From assembly GCF_048564905.1 (NCBI RefSeq), contig NC_132995.1, positions 5,096,501 through 5,160,500 on the forward strand: a stretch of 64,000 bases of DNA, in the 5' to 3' direction. The number at the start of each line of letters is the position of its first letter. The first letter of the stretch is position 1. This DNA is from Vicugna pacos (Eukaryota > Chordata > Mammalia > Artiodactyla > Camelidae). The notes beneath the pieces were generated by a model that searched no databases, had not been told where the DNA came from, and saw nothing but the letters and a program-made list of their open reading frames with translations. Below, one piece after another: positions 24,268 to 35,406 of this stretch. The translations under genes and the position numbers were made by a program.

Positions 24268-24499
24268 AGGCCTGAGGGTCCTGTACACCCCTGACTCTGG
24301 AAGGGCCCCTTGAGGGTCTCCAGGAGGGTGACCTTAGCCCTGCCAGAGATAACCCAAGAAACATCTTACTCCCATCCCTCTCCCCCCAAAACCACAGCCT
24401 CAGAAGTGGGTCCTCTGAGTCAGCTGGTGAAACTCGGACCTGACTTAGGATCCCAAAACAGCCAAAAAAAAAAAAAAAAAAAACCTGGACCTCATACCT

Positions 24500-24780
24500 G
24501 TACTGAAGCCTCTTCCCAATCCTGACACCATCCCCAACTACAGCAACAACCCCTACCTCACTCTCAACACCCAGGGCTCCTCCAGCCCATCCTCAACCCC
24601 ATTCCTAACCCAGAAGGCATTCCCGCCTGCTCTGCCGGTCCCACCCCATCCATGCCCGCTCTCAGTACCATTCCTGTCCTGTTCTTATCCCGTCTCCACC
24701 CCAGCCTCCCTCCTTCCCAGCTCCTTCATCCTCTTTCCCCGTCTACCTCAGGCCAGCCCAGTCCTCATCCTTAACTTCAC
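24500..24780. repeat. C-rich degenerate repeat in C19orf84 3' UTR
   Basis: Phrases such as CATCCCCAACTACAGC, CTCAACCCCATTCCTAACCC and CCATCCATGCCC recur with a short irregular period. The composition mirrors the C-rich tract in LIM2 intron 2 and the reverse complement of the G-rich tract at 32.5-33.0 kb. A poly(A) run at about 24463-24482 precedes it. Confidence 0.4.
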
Positions 24781-24984
24781 CTAAACTCCAGCCCCCCAAA
24801 CACCCCGCCCAGGTCTTCAACGCTTGCCAGCCCACCTGGTCCACAACCTCCTTCCTGTCCCAAGTGTGACATGCCTGGTGACCCCACCTGCAAAGAACCC
24901 CATTGGCCCAACCTCTCTAGACACCTGCAGCCCTCACCCCATTTCCTGCCCTGGGGGTGGGGGTGGTGAGGAACCGGCTTGAAC

Positions 24985-24990
24985 AATAAA
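24985..24990 (+). terminator. C19orf84 poly(A) signal AATAAA
   Basis: Canonical AATAAA 718 bp after the C19orf84 stop, followed by a T/G-rich stretch (GTCTTGTGTCTGTGTGTG), the usual downstream element of a cleavage site. Confidence 0.8.
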
Positions 24991-25249
24991 TGGCTGAGCA
25001 TCCCTATGTCTTGTGTCTGTGTGTGCTTACACAGCTGGGCGGACCCAGTGGGTGCCGTGAGTGAGGTCTGTGAGAGGGGGTGGTAGGGTCGCTGGGAGGG
25101 TGACAGAGAGAGGCCAGTGGGGCCAGGGGCTATGGGGAGGGAGCACCCGGATTCCTGCTTCAGCGAATTCCATCTGGGGCCTCTGCCACCACTGCACTTC
25201 TGCCTGCTGGAAGCTGCTGGGCTGTGGGGCCATTGTGTGGGGAGGCTTA

Positions 25250-25356
25250 AGGGATTTGGGGGGCCCGGGAGGCAGAGAGGCCAGTGACCTAGCTAGGCTC
25301 AGTCTGCACAGAGGGGCTGAGGCAGACGGAGGGTTCAGGGCAGGCTATCACGCAGG
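25250..25356 (+). promoter_or_regulatory. possible 5' non-coding exon of LIM2
   Basis: A good donor (CAG followed by GTAGGT) ends at 25356, and the first coding exon of LIM2 has an acceptor (TTCCCCATAG) at 25786, only 6 bases before its ATG. That geometry implies an upstream non-coding exon. The 5' limit is unknown and this assignment is inference. Confidence 0.4.
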
Positions 25357-25792
25357 TAGGTGCCAGGCACGGGACCTCCTCCCCTAGGACCTAGGCAGCC
25401 AGTCCTCCAGCTCCTTCCTCTCCCGGGGACTTGGTGGGGTCCTAGCCCCTAGCTCCCTCCTCATGTAGGACCTGGGAGTCCAGGCCCCCGGCCCACTCCT
25501 CTCCACAAAGACTTAGCATCCCAGTGCCCAGCCCCTTCTTGGCTTAGGACCTAGAAGTCTAGGCACCCAACCCCTTTCTCCCCAGGATCCAAGGGTCTAG
25601 ATCCTCAGCATCTCCTCTCCCAGACTCAGGAGTCCAGATCGCTAGCTCCCTTTGCTCCCCAGACCCAAGGTCTGGGTGACCAGCTTCTTCCTTTCCCTGG
25701 GACCTCATGTCCCAGACCCCAGTCCCCTCCTTCCTCAGGACCCTGGACTCCAGCTCCTCACCTCATTTCTCTCTCCTTCCCCATAGATCACC

Positions 25793-28700
25793 ATGTACAG
25801 CTTCATGGGTGGTGGCCTTTTCTGTGCCTGGGTGGGGACCATCCTCCTGGTGGTGGCCACAGCGACGGACCACTGGATGCAGTACCGGCTGTCAGGGGCC
25901 TTCGCTCACCAGGGCCTGTGGCGGTATTGTCTGGGCAGCAAGTGCTACCTGCAGACGGAGAGCATCGGTGAGGCTCCGGGGCAGGGTCTGGGCTGGAATC
26001 AGAGCCTCCTGCAGGGCGGAACCTCACAGCCAGAGGGCAACCTCTTTTGCAAATGTAGAACCCTGTGGCTCAGAGAGGGAAAGGGTGCAGCTCAGGGTCA
26101 CTCAGCATGAAAGGTGCAGAATTGGGATTTCAGTATTTTTTTCCTAGTACAATTACAGGATGTACTGATTTAGAGGTTGGGTAGAGAGGTGAACATAGAG
26201 GTCAGGTTCAGCTGGGGCTGGGGGTGTCAGAAGAGCATTTTCTAAATATCTGCAATGTATCAAGAGCTCTGTTAGGTACCAGGCAGATACAGAAGCTATA
26301 TGGACCATACATTTGCTAAATACTGGATGAGATATTTTTAAATACTTGCTGTGTGCTAAGCCATGTAATATATATGTGCATATGTATATGTGTGTATGTG
26401 TGTGTGTATATGTGTATATAGGTACATACATGTATATATTACACTATATATTGTAAAGGGGATAAAAAAGTACTTAACATTATAAGGCTCTTGCAATCTG
26501 TATTATATAATATATATTATTATAATATATTTTATATCTCCATGTACCTCTTTCTACATAGGTATATGTTTGTATATATGTACAATTGTCCCTCAGTATC
26601 TTCAGAAAATTGATTCCAGGACCCTCAGTGGATACCAAAACCCCTGGATGCTCAAGTCACACAGTCAGTCCTCCATTTCCGTAGTTCCATATTCTCAGTT
26701 CCACATCCACAGTTCTTCATCTGGGGATTCAACCAACCGCGGATCGTGTAGTATTGTATGTGTTTATTGAAAAAAATCCGCATGTAAGTGGACTTGTGCA
26801 GTTTAAACCCATACTGTTCAAGGGTCAACTGAATATATGTATATATGGAAAGAGAGATACATAGAGATATACAGTGTGTTACATAATATATTATACAATA
26901 TACATTATATAATACATTAATAAATTAATAATATATAGTATATCACGTTTTATATTATATGTATCCAATAATAGTGGCGGTAATAATAATAACAATAACT
27001 GACATGTATTGTTACTGTGTTTTACGTGCTATTCTAAGTGTTTTGGCTGGATTAACTCCCTTTGGTGCCCCAGCAACACAAAGAGGGTGCTCCCGTTGTG
27101 TCTTTGAATAAGACATGTTACTGGACCCCAAAAAGCCAATTCTCTTGAGGGGCGTTTGGGGGGAGTGGCCAACCTTGCTGAGCCCTGTGATGTGACAGAC
27201 CTGTGGCAAGAGACTTACCGTACCTCATCTCCCTAAACCTGCCTGTTTGCTGGGGTAAACTGAGGCAGGGAGAAGTAGAAAGACTTGTGGTGGGCCTCCA
27301 GCTTCTCAAAGCAGTCTGCCTGACTTTACACATCCTTTTCATTTCTGGCTGTCTTTCTTGTCACACTTCTACCATTCCTCCTGCTTCAGACTGGGAACAC
27401 CCCCAAGAGAGAGCCCCAAGACCCCCAAGGGTCTTATCTCTGCTGGGGATGGGGAGAGAGGGCGGCAGATGGAGGTCTTCAAGTTCATCTGACAGCTTCT
27501 TGACCACAAGACTGAGAACCTCAGTGACATACCTCACCCCGACTGATTCCTTGGTGTTTGTCCAAACAACTGGTTTGACTTGCTCATCAATTGTATAACT
27601 GGCATAATTTTTCACCAGTCTTAGAGCAGGAGTGCTGAGCTTGCTTCCCAGGGGCGAAACCCAGCCGAAGACGTATATGCATAGTGTTTTTAAAGTTTCC
27701 AAAGTCACTGCCAGTTTTTAAAAAGGAGGGAGTTTGCAGAGGCGAAGGAGGAGCTAGGTCTGGGATACACAAAGGGGCAGGGCATCCCTGCCCTCAGAGG
27801 TAGCCTCGTTCACCACTGAGGGCGGGGGAGGCATGGCAGTGACCCTGGGGTGCTCCCACAGCATACTGGAATGCCACCCGGGCCTTCATGATCCTGTCCT
27901 CCCTGTGTGCCACCTCCGGCATCGTCATGGGCATCATGGCCTTCGCTCAGCAGCCCACCTTCACCCGCCTCTCCCGGCCCTTCTCCGCAGGCATCATGTT
28001 TTTCGCCTCCAGTGAGTGAACTGCCCCCTACGCCTACCCTTCTCCCCAGCTCCCTGCCCAGCTCCAACCCCAATCCGTCCTCACCCCCTACACCACTTTC
28101 ATTCCCTACTTCTCCTCCCTCTCAACTCCATCCGCATCCACATCCCACCTCCAACCCAACCACAACTTCGTGATTATTTCTAATACTAGTCGTTTCTGAC
28201 ACTAGCTAGGCGTACTGCCATTCAGGTCCGGCACTCACCACCCAGAGCTGGCAAGCAGACCCCACAGGTTTAAAGGCATGGTTCGCAACAAGACTGCCCC
28301 TACTTCAGCTGCAAGTCAGGTCCCCAGCCCACCTGCACTTTTAATCAACTGGCTACAGATTCACGGGTTCCCAGGACCCACTCAGTTTCCAAAAAATTTG
28401 CTAGAGCACCTCACAGAACTCAGGAAAGCATGATGCTTGCAATGACAGTTTTATTATAAAGAATACAACTCAAGACCAGCCAACTAAAGAGATGCACAGG
28501 ATGAAGCCAGAGTCCTGAACTTGGAGATTCCATGCGCTCTCCCCATAGCATCTGGGCACATCACCCCCCAGCACATCCATACGTTCATCAGCCAGGAAGC
28601 TCCAGTGAACTTCAGCATCCAGAGTTTCTATTGCAGTTTCATCACAAGGACGTGGTTAACTGAATCATTGGTCACGTGACTGAGCTCAGTCTCCAGCTCC

Positions 28701-29540
28701 CCTGTCCTCTCCAGAGGCTAGACTAATACCAGGAGGCTCAGAGCCCTACCCCTGTGTTCCCGCAGTTGGTCTTCTGGTGACTCTCTCCCATCCTGAGTCA
28801 TCTTTGCTCATCAGCATAAACTCAGGTGTGATCCCAGAGGCTCAAGAATAACAAAAGACACTCCTATTAAGATTGAGTTTCCCTCCCAGGAGCCAAAGAC
28901 CAGTCAGGTTCTTTGGACACAACACAACACAAAACTGCCCCATCCCCACCCAGCTCTGCTCCCCACTCATGCTTCCTCCCACTTCCAGCTCAGCCTCCAT
29001 CCTTACCCTTATCCCTACCCACAGCCACCCAACCCACTCTTCTCAATCTCATTTCCACCCTCATCTCTAAACCCAAATCACCCCTTTCCCACCCACACCC
29101 CCCTGCCCTCTCTCTCCAGCCTTTTTTGTCCTGCTGGCCTTGGCCATTTACACTGGAGTCACCGTCAGCTTCCTCGGCCGCCGCTTTGGGGACTGGCGCT
29201 TTTCCTGGTCTTACATCCTGGGCTGGGTAGCCCTGCTCATGACCTTCTTTGCAGGTACTGGGTTTGGGGGTGGCAAGGTCAGTGTCTGTGGCAGAGCAGG
29301 AAGCACTTAAGAGGGTGAAATACTGCGGAGTCCCCCAGGACTGAGCCAGAAGGCAGACTCTAAGCCCTGTGGACACCAGGGAGAAACGGGATGCTGTGTT
29401 GGGCTCTTGGGCTGGGAATGGGGTTGGGAGAACTTGAGGTGGGTGGTGGGTGGTCAACTGGGGTCTCTTCTCATGTAGGAATTTTCTACATGTGTGCCTA
29501 CCGGATGCATGAATGTCGGCGCCTGTCCACTCCCCGCTGA
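25793..29540 (+). CDS. LIM2: LIM2 (MP20), lens fibre membrane intrinsic protein
   Basis: Four coding exons: 25793-25967, 27862-28011, 29120-29254 and 29479-29540, giving 173 codons, the same as human. All three introns are phase 1. The protein starts MYSFMGGGLFCAWVGT and ends CRRLSTPR. It has four membrane segments (about 4-24, 66-88, 98-120, 140-162), the claudin/PMP22 signature GLW..C...C in the first loop (HQGLWRYCLGSKCY) and a WNAT sequon after it. LIM2 is an abundant four-span membrane protein of lens fibre cells, involved in fibre-to-fibre contacts and lens clarity; mutations cause cataract in human and mouse. No damage is seen. Intron 1 holds a Tigger relic and TA/TG microsatellites; intron 2 a C-rich tract split by an LTR fossil. 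Confidence 0.97.
26330..26970. repeat. TG/TA microsatellites and AT-rich DNA in LIM2 intron 1
   Basis: Alternating TG/TA runs at about 26365-26450 and AT-rich palindromic-looking runs at 26500-26545 and 26870-26965 flank a DNA transposon relic (26583-26831). Confidence 0.8.
26583..26831. mobile_element. Tigger-type (pogo/Tc1-mariner) DNA transposon relic in LIM2 intron 1
   Basis: One end reads CAATTGTCCCTCAGTATC and the other, reversed, CAGTTGACCCTTGAACAG; the inside contains GGATGCTCAAGTCAC, GGGGATTCAACCAACCGCGG and GTTTAAACCCATACTGTTCA. These are hallmarks of a common mammalian Tigger-derived short element. TA precedes the left end. Internally deleted, no transposase. Confidence 0.75.
28020..28180. 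repeat. C-rich degenerate repeat, left part, LIM2 intron 2
   Basis: C-rich phrases (CAACCCCAATCCGTCC, CTCCATCCGCATCCACATCC) recur irregularly. The tract stops where the LTR fossil at 28190 begins, and similar text resumes at about 28925. Confidence 0.45.
28190..28905 (-). mobile_element. solo LTR fossil (ERVL-like, family unresolved) in LIM2 intron 2, antisense
   Basis: Contains TTTTATTATAAAGAATACAA, ACTGAATCATTGGTCACGTG and AACTCAGGTGTGATC in the same order as the copies in SIGLEC10 intron 5 and downstream of LIM2. LTR only. It splits the C-rich tract of this intron. Confidence 0.6.
28925..29110. repeat. C-rich degenerate repeat, right part, LIM2 intron 2
   Basis: Continues the C-rich pattern left of the LTR (CATCCCCACCCAGCTCTGC, CTTACCCTTATCCCTACCC) up to the exon 3 acceptor at 29119, where it also forms the polypyrimidine tract. 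Confidence 0.45.
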
Positions 29541-29807
29541 GCCCAAATGTATGCCCCAACTTCATCTGGAAGTTAAAGTGAGGTCACTGAAGAGGAGGGG
29601 GAGGGTCTAGAGGCCTGAAATCCTGGTTCCTAGGGGCATGAGGGGGCTCGGTCCCGGACTCTGGGTGGGGGCCCCTGACTCCTGTGTCCCAAGAGGGAAG
29701 GAGCAAGAATGGGGCCTGGTGGAGGCAGTTGAGAAGACCCAAAGCCCCACCCACCAGGGAGGTTGTTAGAGAAATGGGTTATCCACTAGAACGACTTTCT
29801 GGAGTCT

Positions 29808-29813
29808 AATAAA
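29808..29813 (+). terminator. LIM2 poly(A) signal AATAAA
   Basis: Canonical AATAAA 268 bp after the LIM2 stop (GTCTAATAAAACTGATTG). It is the only canonical signal before the downstream repeats. Confidence 0.85.
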
Positions 29814-29984
29814 ACTGATTGAAACCATTGAAGTGTGGTCCCTGAGAGGTTGGGGTGGAGAGAAACAGGGGTGAGTGTGGTAGGTGGGGTGGGGGGTGGT
29901 TGCATTATAGTAGCCCAACCGCTCTGTTTCTGTAGGGATGGGCAGAGAGGTAAACCACACAGTTCCTGCCCTCCTAGGTTCAAC

Positions 29985-30790
29985 TTCCAGGAAACTGATG
30001 TGTAGGTCTAGTTCTGGTGTGTGTTTTCCTCCCGTCACCAAACAGTTAACTCGACTCTGACACTATCTACCTGGAGAAGGGGTCAGATCAGACAAGTTAA
30101 AGACTCAGACTGATAAGACTACCCCCCAACTCCCCCAGTTCAGCCACCAGTCACAGGTCCAGTTTGTCACCTGTGCTTCTGACCAACCAGCAACAGGCTG
30201 GAGGCTCCCACAACCACCTCCATAGGCTTAATTAATTTGCTAGAGCTGCTCAGAGAACTCAGAGAAACATTTCACCCACTAGATCACCAGCTCATCATAA
30301 AAGGATGTAAGTCAGAACAGCCAGATAGAAGCCGTGAATAGAGTGAGGGAAGTGGGGAGGGGCGTGAGCTTCCAAGCTCTCTCCAAGTGGGCCACTCTCC
30401 CCCAAAATGCACGTGCACACCAACCTGGAAGCTCTCTGAACCTTCTCCTTTGGGCGGTTTTTATGGAAACCTCATTACATAGGATTGATTAAATCACCGG
30501 CCATCAGTGACTGGACTCAATCTCCAACCTCTCTCTCCTCCCAAGAGCTCAACCGGGTGGGACTTCGAGTTCTAACTTTCTAATTGTGTGGTTAGTTCCC
30601 CTGGCAACCGGCCCCATCCATCAGTTACCTAGGGGCTTTCCAAAAGTCACCTCATTGGCATAACAAAAGACACCTTGATCGCTCTCAGCACTTAGGAAAT
30701 ACCAAGAGTTTTAGGAGATCCAGGCCAGAAATGAGGACAAAGACCCAATATATGTTTATTCCAAATCAGAATATCACAGTAAGATAATTG
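29985..30790 (-). mobile_element. solo LTR fossil (same family as 28.19 and 10.99 kb), antisense
   Basis: Best-preserved of the three related copies: TATCTACCTGGAGAAGG, CACCTGTGCTTCTGACCAAC, CAACAGGCTGGAGGCTCCCA, ATTGATTAAATCACCGGCCA and CAAAGACCCAATATATG. LTR only, no internal genes. ERVL-type by general look; family uncertain. Confidence 0.6.
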
Positions 30791-30799
30791 AATCAATGA

Positions 30800-31430
30800 A
30801 AATGAGACAGGAAGGGAGGGGACAGGGTTACAGGCATTCAAGGAATGACACAGCAATTAATACCAAGATGGCGGGAGATTCTACTCCCAGTAGGCCTTGA
30901 GGCCCAAGATGGTGGGAGATTTGACTTCCAGTTGAGCTTCATTATGTACTCGCTGTAATATATTAGCATGGTAAATGGCACTCCCACAGGTGCCAGGACA
31001 GGTCATAAAAGGTCAAAAATTGGGTGGTGGCCCAGTTCCTGGGCGTCCCCACCCCCTCTTCAAAGTAGTTTGTATAACCTTCCCACTTGTTAGCACGTGA
31101 AGTTGCCGAGCTCATAAAAACTAACAACTTCCACACCTCGTGGCTGCTCTCCTTTCTGACTGAGACGGACAGCACTCTGTCAGTGGCATGTGCATCTACT
31201 GTTCCTTTAAGCTAAGCACCCAACCCCGTGCCACTTGGCCTTTCTGTTGCTTTCTGAGACAGCCTGCACTCTGTCTCTGGAGTATGTCTCTCTCTGAATA
31301 AATCTACTTTTACCCAACGGTGGCTGGCTCTTGAATTCTTAACTGCACGAAGCCAAGTCGGGGGGCACATCTCAGGGACTCAGCTGAGACCTGGGTCGTA
31401 GCTGTCCTCTCACCCAACTTTTTCCTGTAT
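30800..31430 (+). mobile_element. solo LTR fossil of gamma-retrovirus-like (ERV1) type
   Basis: The layout is that of an ERV1 LTR: a U3-like part with repeated AAGATGG.GGGAGATT phrases (about 30865 and 30908), a TATA-like CATAAAAACTAACAAC near 31112, an AATAAA at about 31298 within CTCTGAATAAATCTAC, and a U5-like tail. No internal genes adjoin it. Boundaries are approximate. Younger-looking than the MaLR copies. Confidence 0.6.
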
Positions 31431-31599
31431 CAAAAAACACCTTTGAAAAAAACAACCTACCTGCCCACGCACGCCGTCTCCAGTTGGCTCCCAAGCTCCT
31501 GACCCCTCCCTGGATGGGCTCCTCCAATTAGGGACACCAGAACTCCGACCTGCACCTCCTTCTGCACCTGCCTCTTCACCCGTCATTCATGACCTTGAC

Positions 31600-32470
31600 C
31601 TTCTCTTCATCCACTCTTTCATTAGTTCACCCAACAAACTGATGCCAACCGTCATGAGATTTACTAATGCTTATCATTTTTAGCAAGGCTAGTTCCAATA
31701 ACAAGAATATTTACTACGGCCTATGCTAGTAACTGTTATATTAATAGAGGCTTACTCTCTACAAATATTTATTGGGGCCTCCTCAAATAACAATACTATA
31801 TTTACAGAGGCTTCTGCTAATAATAGGAATGGAGGCCTCCTTGTAATTATAATTTATTGAGGACAATTTAAGTAGAAATATTTACTGAGGTTCATTCGAG
31901 TCATTGTATTTATAGGGGCTTACTCTGGCAATAAAATGTTACACTTATTATGCCACACTCCTATCTCCAACTTCTTACTCAATATTTCCTCTTGAAAAGA
32001 AGAGGCATCTCAAATTTTACATGTCTAAAACTGAGTTCCTGATCTCTTTCACCCACCACATCGGCTCCTCCCACAGCCTCCCTCATCTTAGTAAATGGTA
32101 AAAGAAAAAAAAAAAAACCCTCCATTTTTAGCCAGCTGTTCAAGCCAAAAACATTAGGATCCTCCTCCTCCATTGCTTTCTTTCCGTTACATCTTAATGT
32201 CTGATTCATCAGCAAAAGGTATTGGTTCTACCTTAAAAATGTGTTCAATATTTGACTCTGCTTAACCACAGCTACCCAGTTACCCCTGATCCAAGCTGCC
32301 ATCAGCTCTCACCTGGCTTATTGCCACAGTCTCCTATCCAGCTCTGCCTCTGCCTTACCCACCCCACCCCCATCCCCCACCCTTGCAATCCACTCTCTAC
32401 ACAGTATCTAGTGGAATTTTTATTAAAACATAATTCAAATCATGTCCCTCCTTCGCTCTAAGCCCTCTAG
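31600..32470. repeat. ancient LINE-derived dispersed repeat
   Basis: 31980-32470 follows the same phrase order as 14150-14570 (CATCTCAAATTTTACATGTC, TGATTCATCAGCAAAAGG, GCCATCAGCTCTCACCTGGC, TTATTAAAACATAATTCAAA). 31650-31950 is AT-rich with repeated GGCTTACTCT/TATTTA phrases and is unassigned. Confidence 0.5.
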
Positions 32471-32479
32471 AGACTTGGA

Positions 32480-33030
32480 CCTGGAGGTGGGACGCAGATA
32501 AAAATGGAGAGGCAGAGGGTAAGGTGGGAGGGGGGTTAGTTTGAGGTAGGAATTATATGGGTAGGGGGAGAAGTATGAAGAAAGAAGTGGGTGTGGGACT
32601 GGGGCTGGAGCTGGGGTTGGAAATGCCATCTGGTGTGGGGATGGAAATGAAGATAGGGTTCAGTGTCTGGGTGAGGATGAGTTCGGGTTTTTGGGATCAG
32701 GTTGAGTTTGGGAACAAGAATGGGGTTAGGTTAGAGGACAGGGATAGGGTTAAATTAGGGGGTGGTGTTGGGGTTAAGGAATGGGCTGTGTTGGGGTTGA
32801 GGGTGGAATTGAGTTTAGAATTGGGGTTTGGGAATAAGAGTGGTTAGGTTAGGTTTGGACATTGAGATGAGGTTGAGTTTGGGGCTGGAGCTGGCGTTAA
32901 GGATGGGGTTGAGTCTGGGGTTAGGTTTGGGAATGAGAATGGGATTGGGTTGGAGGAAAGGGATGGGGCTAAGGATGGGACTGGAGCCACAGCCAGGATG
33001 GGGTTGGGTTTGGGATTGAAGTCAAGATGG
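32480..33030 (+). repeat. G/T-rich degenerate repeat upstream of NKG7
   Basis: Phrases such as GGGGTTGGGTTTGGGA, GGGGTTAGGTTTGGGAATG, GGGATAGGGTTAAATTAGGG and GATGGGGTTGAG recur across about 550 bp with irregular period. Many runs of three or more G are closely spaced, so G-quadruplex formation is possible. Its reverse complement resembles the C-rich tracts at 24.5-24.8 and 28.0-29.1 kb. Confidence 0.6.
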
Positions 33031-34233
33031 CAGATGGGCTCTGGGCTATGACTCCCGTCACCACACGCCCATGGCCCAGACTTCCTGAAGTCTGTCTGTC
33101 TGCTCCTCACTGGAGACACGTCCACTGCCATTTTTGTGATGGCACTCTAGCTGCTCATGACCTGAATCCCCTTCTGGGAGCCTGTCCTCATAGGTATGTT
33201 TTCAGGAGTGGCCAGTTACCCCCTTGGGGAGGATGTGGGTGAGGGATGGGGGCCTGCAATCTAGAGTCTCCAACCAAAGAGGACCCAGCCTATTGGATCT
33301 CGCAGGGCCAGTCTCCCGGTGTGGGAGGAGGTCTGGAGCATCCATCCCTGACATCCTTTACTCTCCATCCCGACTCCCTGACCACAGAAACCCTGATCTT
33401 GGTGATAGCCCACCAAGCTGAAGGCCCCGCTTAAAGCAGAGCTATCTGTGAACTCATTTATCAGAGGAGGATGTGGGCATGTCTTCCCCTCCACAAACTT
33501 TTAGAGCTGTGATCACTGTTTATCTGCCCTGAGCACAAGCTGCAAGCATGGATCTGGGAGTCTGAGGGCCTCTGCCCTCAAAACCTGGAGTCTAAGCCTC
33601 TGACTCCTTCCTCTTTCAGCCCCAGGCATCCTGATCTCCAGCCCTCTCCTTTGGTGGAGACCATAGAGTTGAGACCCCCATCTCTTAGAATGGAAGGTTT
33701 CAGAACCCACACACAGGAAAGCATGATGCATCCCCCACTGTCCCCTCTGGCCACACTCCCCCTCCTATTTCAGTCACACCCTGGCCTCACCACATCTCAC
33801 CTCTGGGCCCCCCAAGCCTCTCTCTCACCTCTTCCAGGAAGCCCCCTGTGCCGTCAAGGGCTCCTAGGGCTTCTGTATAGACAGAGAGGCAAGTTCCAAC
33901 CACCATCCAAACCACTGACGAGGTGACATCTTCAGTGCCCTTCCCTCCCCGCCACACGCTGTGAGGGGAACCTCAGGGGTGGGGGTGGGGTAGATGCAAC
34001 CCAGGAAGGGAGGATGTGTGACAAGAGTCAGCTGCTAGGAACTGGGTAAAGCTAAACCAGCCTGGTCTTAAGGCGCTCCGGCCCCCAGGCCACCCCGTCT
34101 GCTTGCTGGTTTCTTTCTTGAGCTCAGAGGACCTAGGAGTCCGGGGGCACAGCCTCCTCCTCTCTCAGAGCCCCAGAAGTCTGGATTACCAGCCTCTTGA
34201 TCACCCAGGACCCAGAAACCCCGAGCTCACCCG
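33031..34233 (+). other. NKG7 upstream region, nothing specific recognised
   Basis: Unique-looking intergenic sequence of mixed composition. The NKG7 promoter must lie near the right end. I see no TATA box, and no repeat family was recognised. Confidence 0.4.
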
Positions 34234-34999
34234 ATGGAGCCCTGTCGGTCCCTGGCCCTGCTGACTGGCTCCCTGGGCCTGACGTCCATCTTGGTTGCTC
34301 TGAGCACGAATTTCTGGTTCGTGGCCGAGGGGCCCACCTCTTCATCTCATTCGGGCCTCTGGCCAAAGGGGCAGCAGGACTCAGTAGCAGGTAAGGGGGA
34401 GCCATCTCTCTCGGGGAGGGGAACAGCCAGGGCTGACAGGCACTCAGAGGTCCTGTGTCTAAGCAGGCTACATCCACGTGACACAGAGCTTCTGCATTCT
34501 GGCCACCCTGTGGGGCCTGATCTCTGTGAGCTTCCTGGTGATGTCCTGCATCCCCTCACTGTCTGCCCCTGGACGTGGCCCCCTGGTCTCCACCTTCACA
34601 GCCTTTGCCGCAGGTAAGGGCTCCGGGCTGCACCTGGGGCATTGGGACCTGGGGAGTTTCTGCAAGGGGGCTGAGCTGTCTCTCTCATCTCCGCCCCCAG
34701 CCCTCTCCCTGATGGTGGCCATGGTGGTCTATACTATCGAGCGGTGGAACCAGCCTGCACACCCCCAGATCCAGTCCTTCTTCTCCTGGTCCTTCTACCT
34801 GGGCTGGGTTTCAACTGTCCTCTTTCTGTGTGCAGGTGACTGCTGCCCTGGGAGTTCGGGGGGAGGCGGAAGGGGGTCCACTGGGGGTTCTGATGGAGCA
34901 GGGCAGGGGCAAGGGCTCTAACTTTTCTCTGCCACCCCAGGTGGCCTGAGTCTGGGTGCTCACTGCGGGGCGCACCGGCCCGGCTATGAGAACGTGTGA
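34234..34999 (+). CDS. NKG7: NKG7, cytotoxic granule tetraspan protein
   Basis: Four coding exons: 34234-34390, 34467-34613, 34701-34835 and 34941-34999, giving 165 codons as in human; every intron is phase 1. It starts MEPCRSLALLTGSLGLTS and ends RPGYENV. Four membrane segments are visible (about 9-25, 60-80, 92-112, 133-152), and HSGLWP in the first loop is the claudin-family GLW. The end GYENV fits a YxxΦ sorting signal (human ends GYETL), suiting a granule/lysosome membrane protein. NKG7 is expressed in NK cells and cytotoxic T cells, where it supports granule exocytosis and target killing. Introns are very short (76, 87 and 105 bp). No sign of damage. Confidence 0.96.
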
Positions 35000-35400
35000 A
35001 CCGTATGGATGGCTTTGGGGCTCTGTCCTCTGAAGGCACCATCAGGAGCCGCGGGAAGCTCTGGTTCTCCTCCCGGTCCTCACTCCCAGCCTCTGCAGCC
35101 TCCTTCCTTTGTGTCTTCATTCACTCCACAAAAATTTGCTGGGATCCAGTTATTCCAAGGTTAATGTAGCCCCAGCAGAAGCTGATAACACGCCAGCTCC
35201 ACAGTGGGAGACCCTGGGCACCCAGAGAGTGTTCCCACCCAGGATAGGGGTCAGTGTGGGCTCGGGCTCGTCCCCAGGGCTCTCTCTTCCCTCCCCCTGG
35301 CCTTTGTCTCTCCCCTTTGTCTTTTTATCCCTTTTATTCTCGCCCCTCTCTGATTTTGTCACCCTTGCCTTCACTCTTAGCCCTCCTTGCTCATTTCATT

Positions 35401-35406
35401 AATAAA
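35401..35406 (+). terminator. NKG7 poly(A) signal AATAAA
   Basis: Canonical AATAAA 402 bp after the NKG7 stop (TTTCATTAATAAATTCAC). Confidence 0.75.

Noticed and set aside
28990-29565. 191-codon minus-strand open frame across LIM2 exons 3-4
   Set aside because: It is the antisense shadow of LIM2 exons and of a C-rich intron tract.
32480-33030. Interstitial telomere array
   Set aside because: There are GGGTTA-like phrases but no uninterrupted TTAGGG units, so it is reported only as a degenerate G/T-rich repeat.
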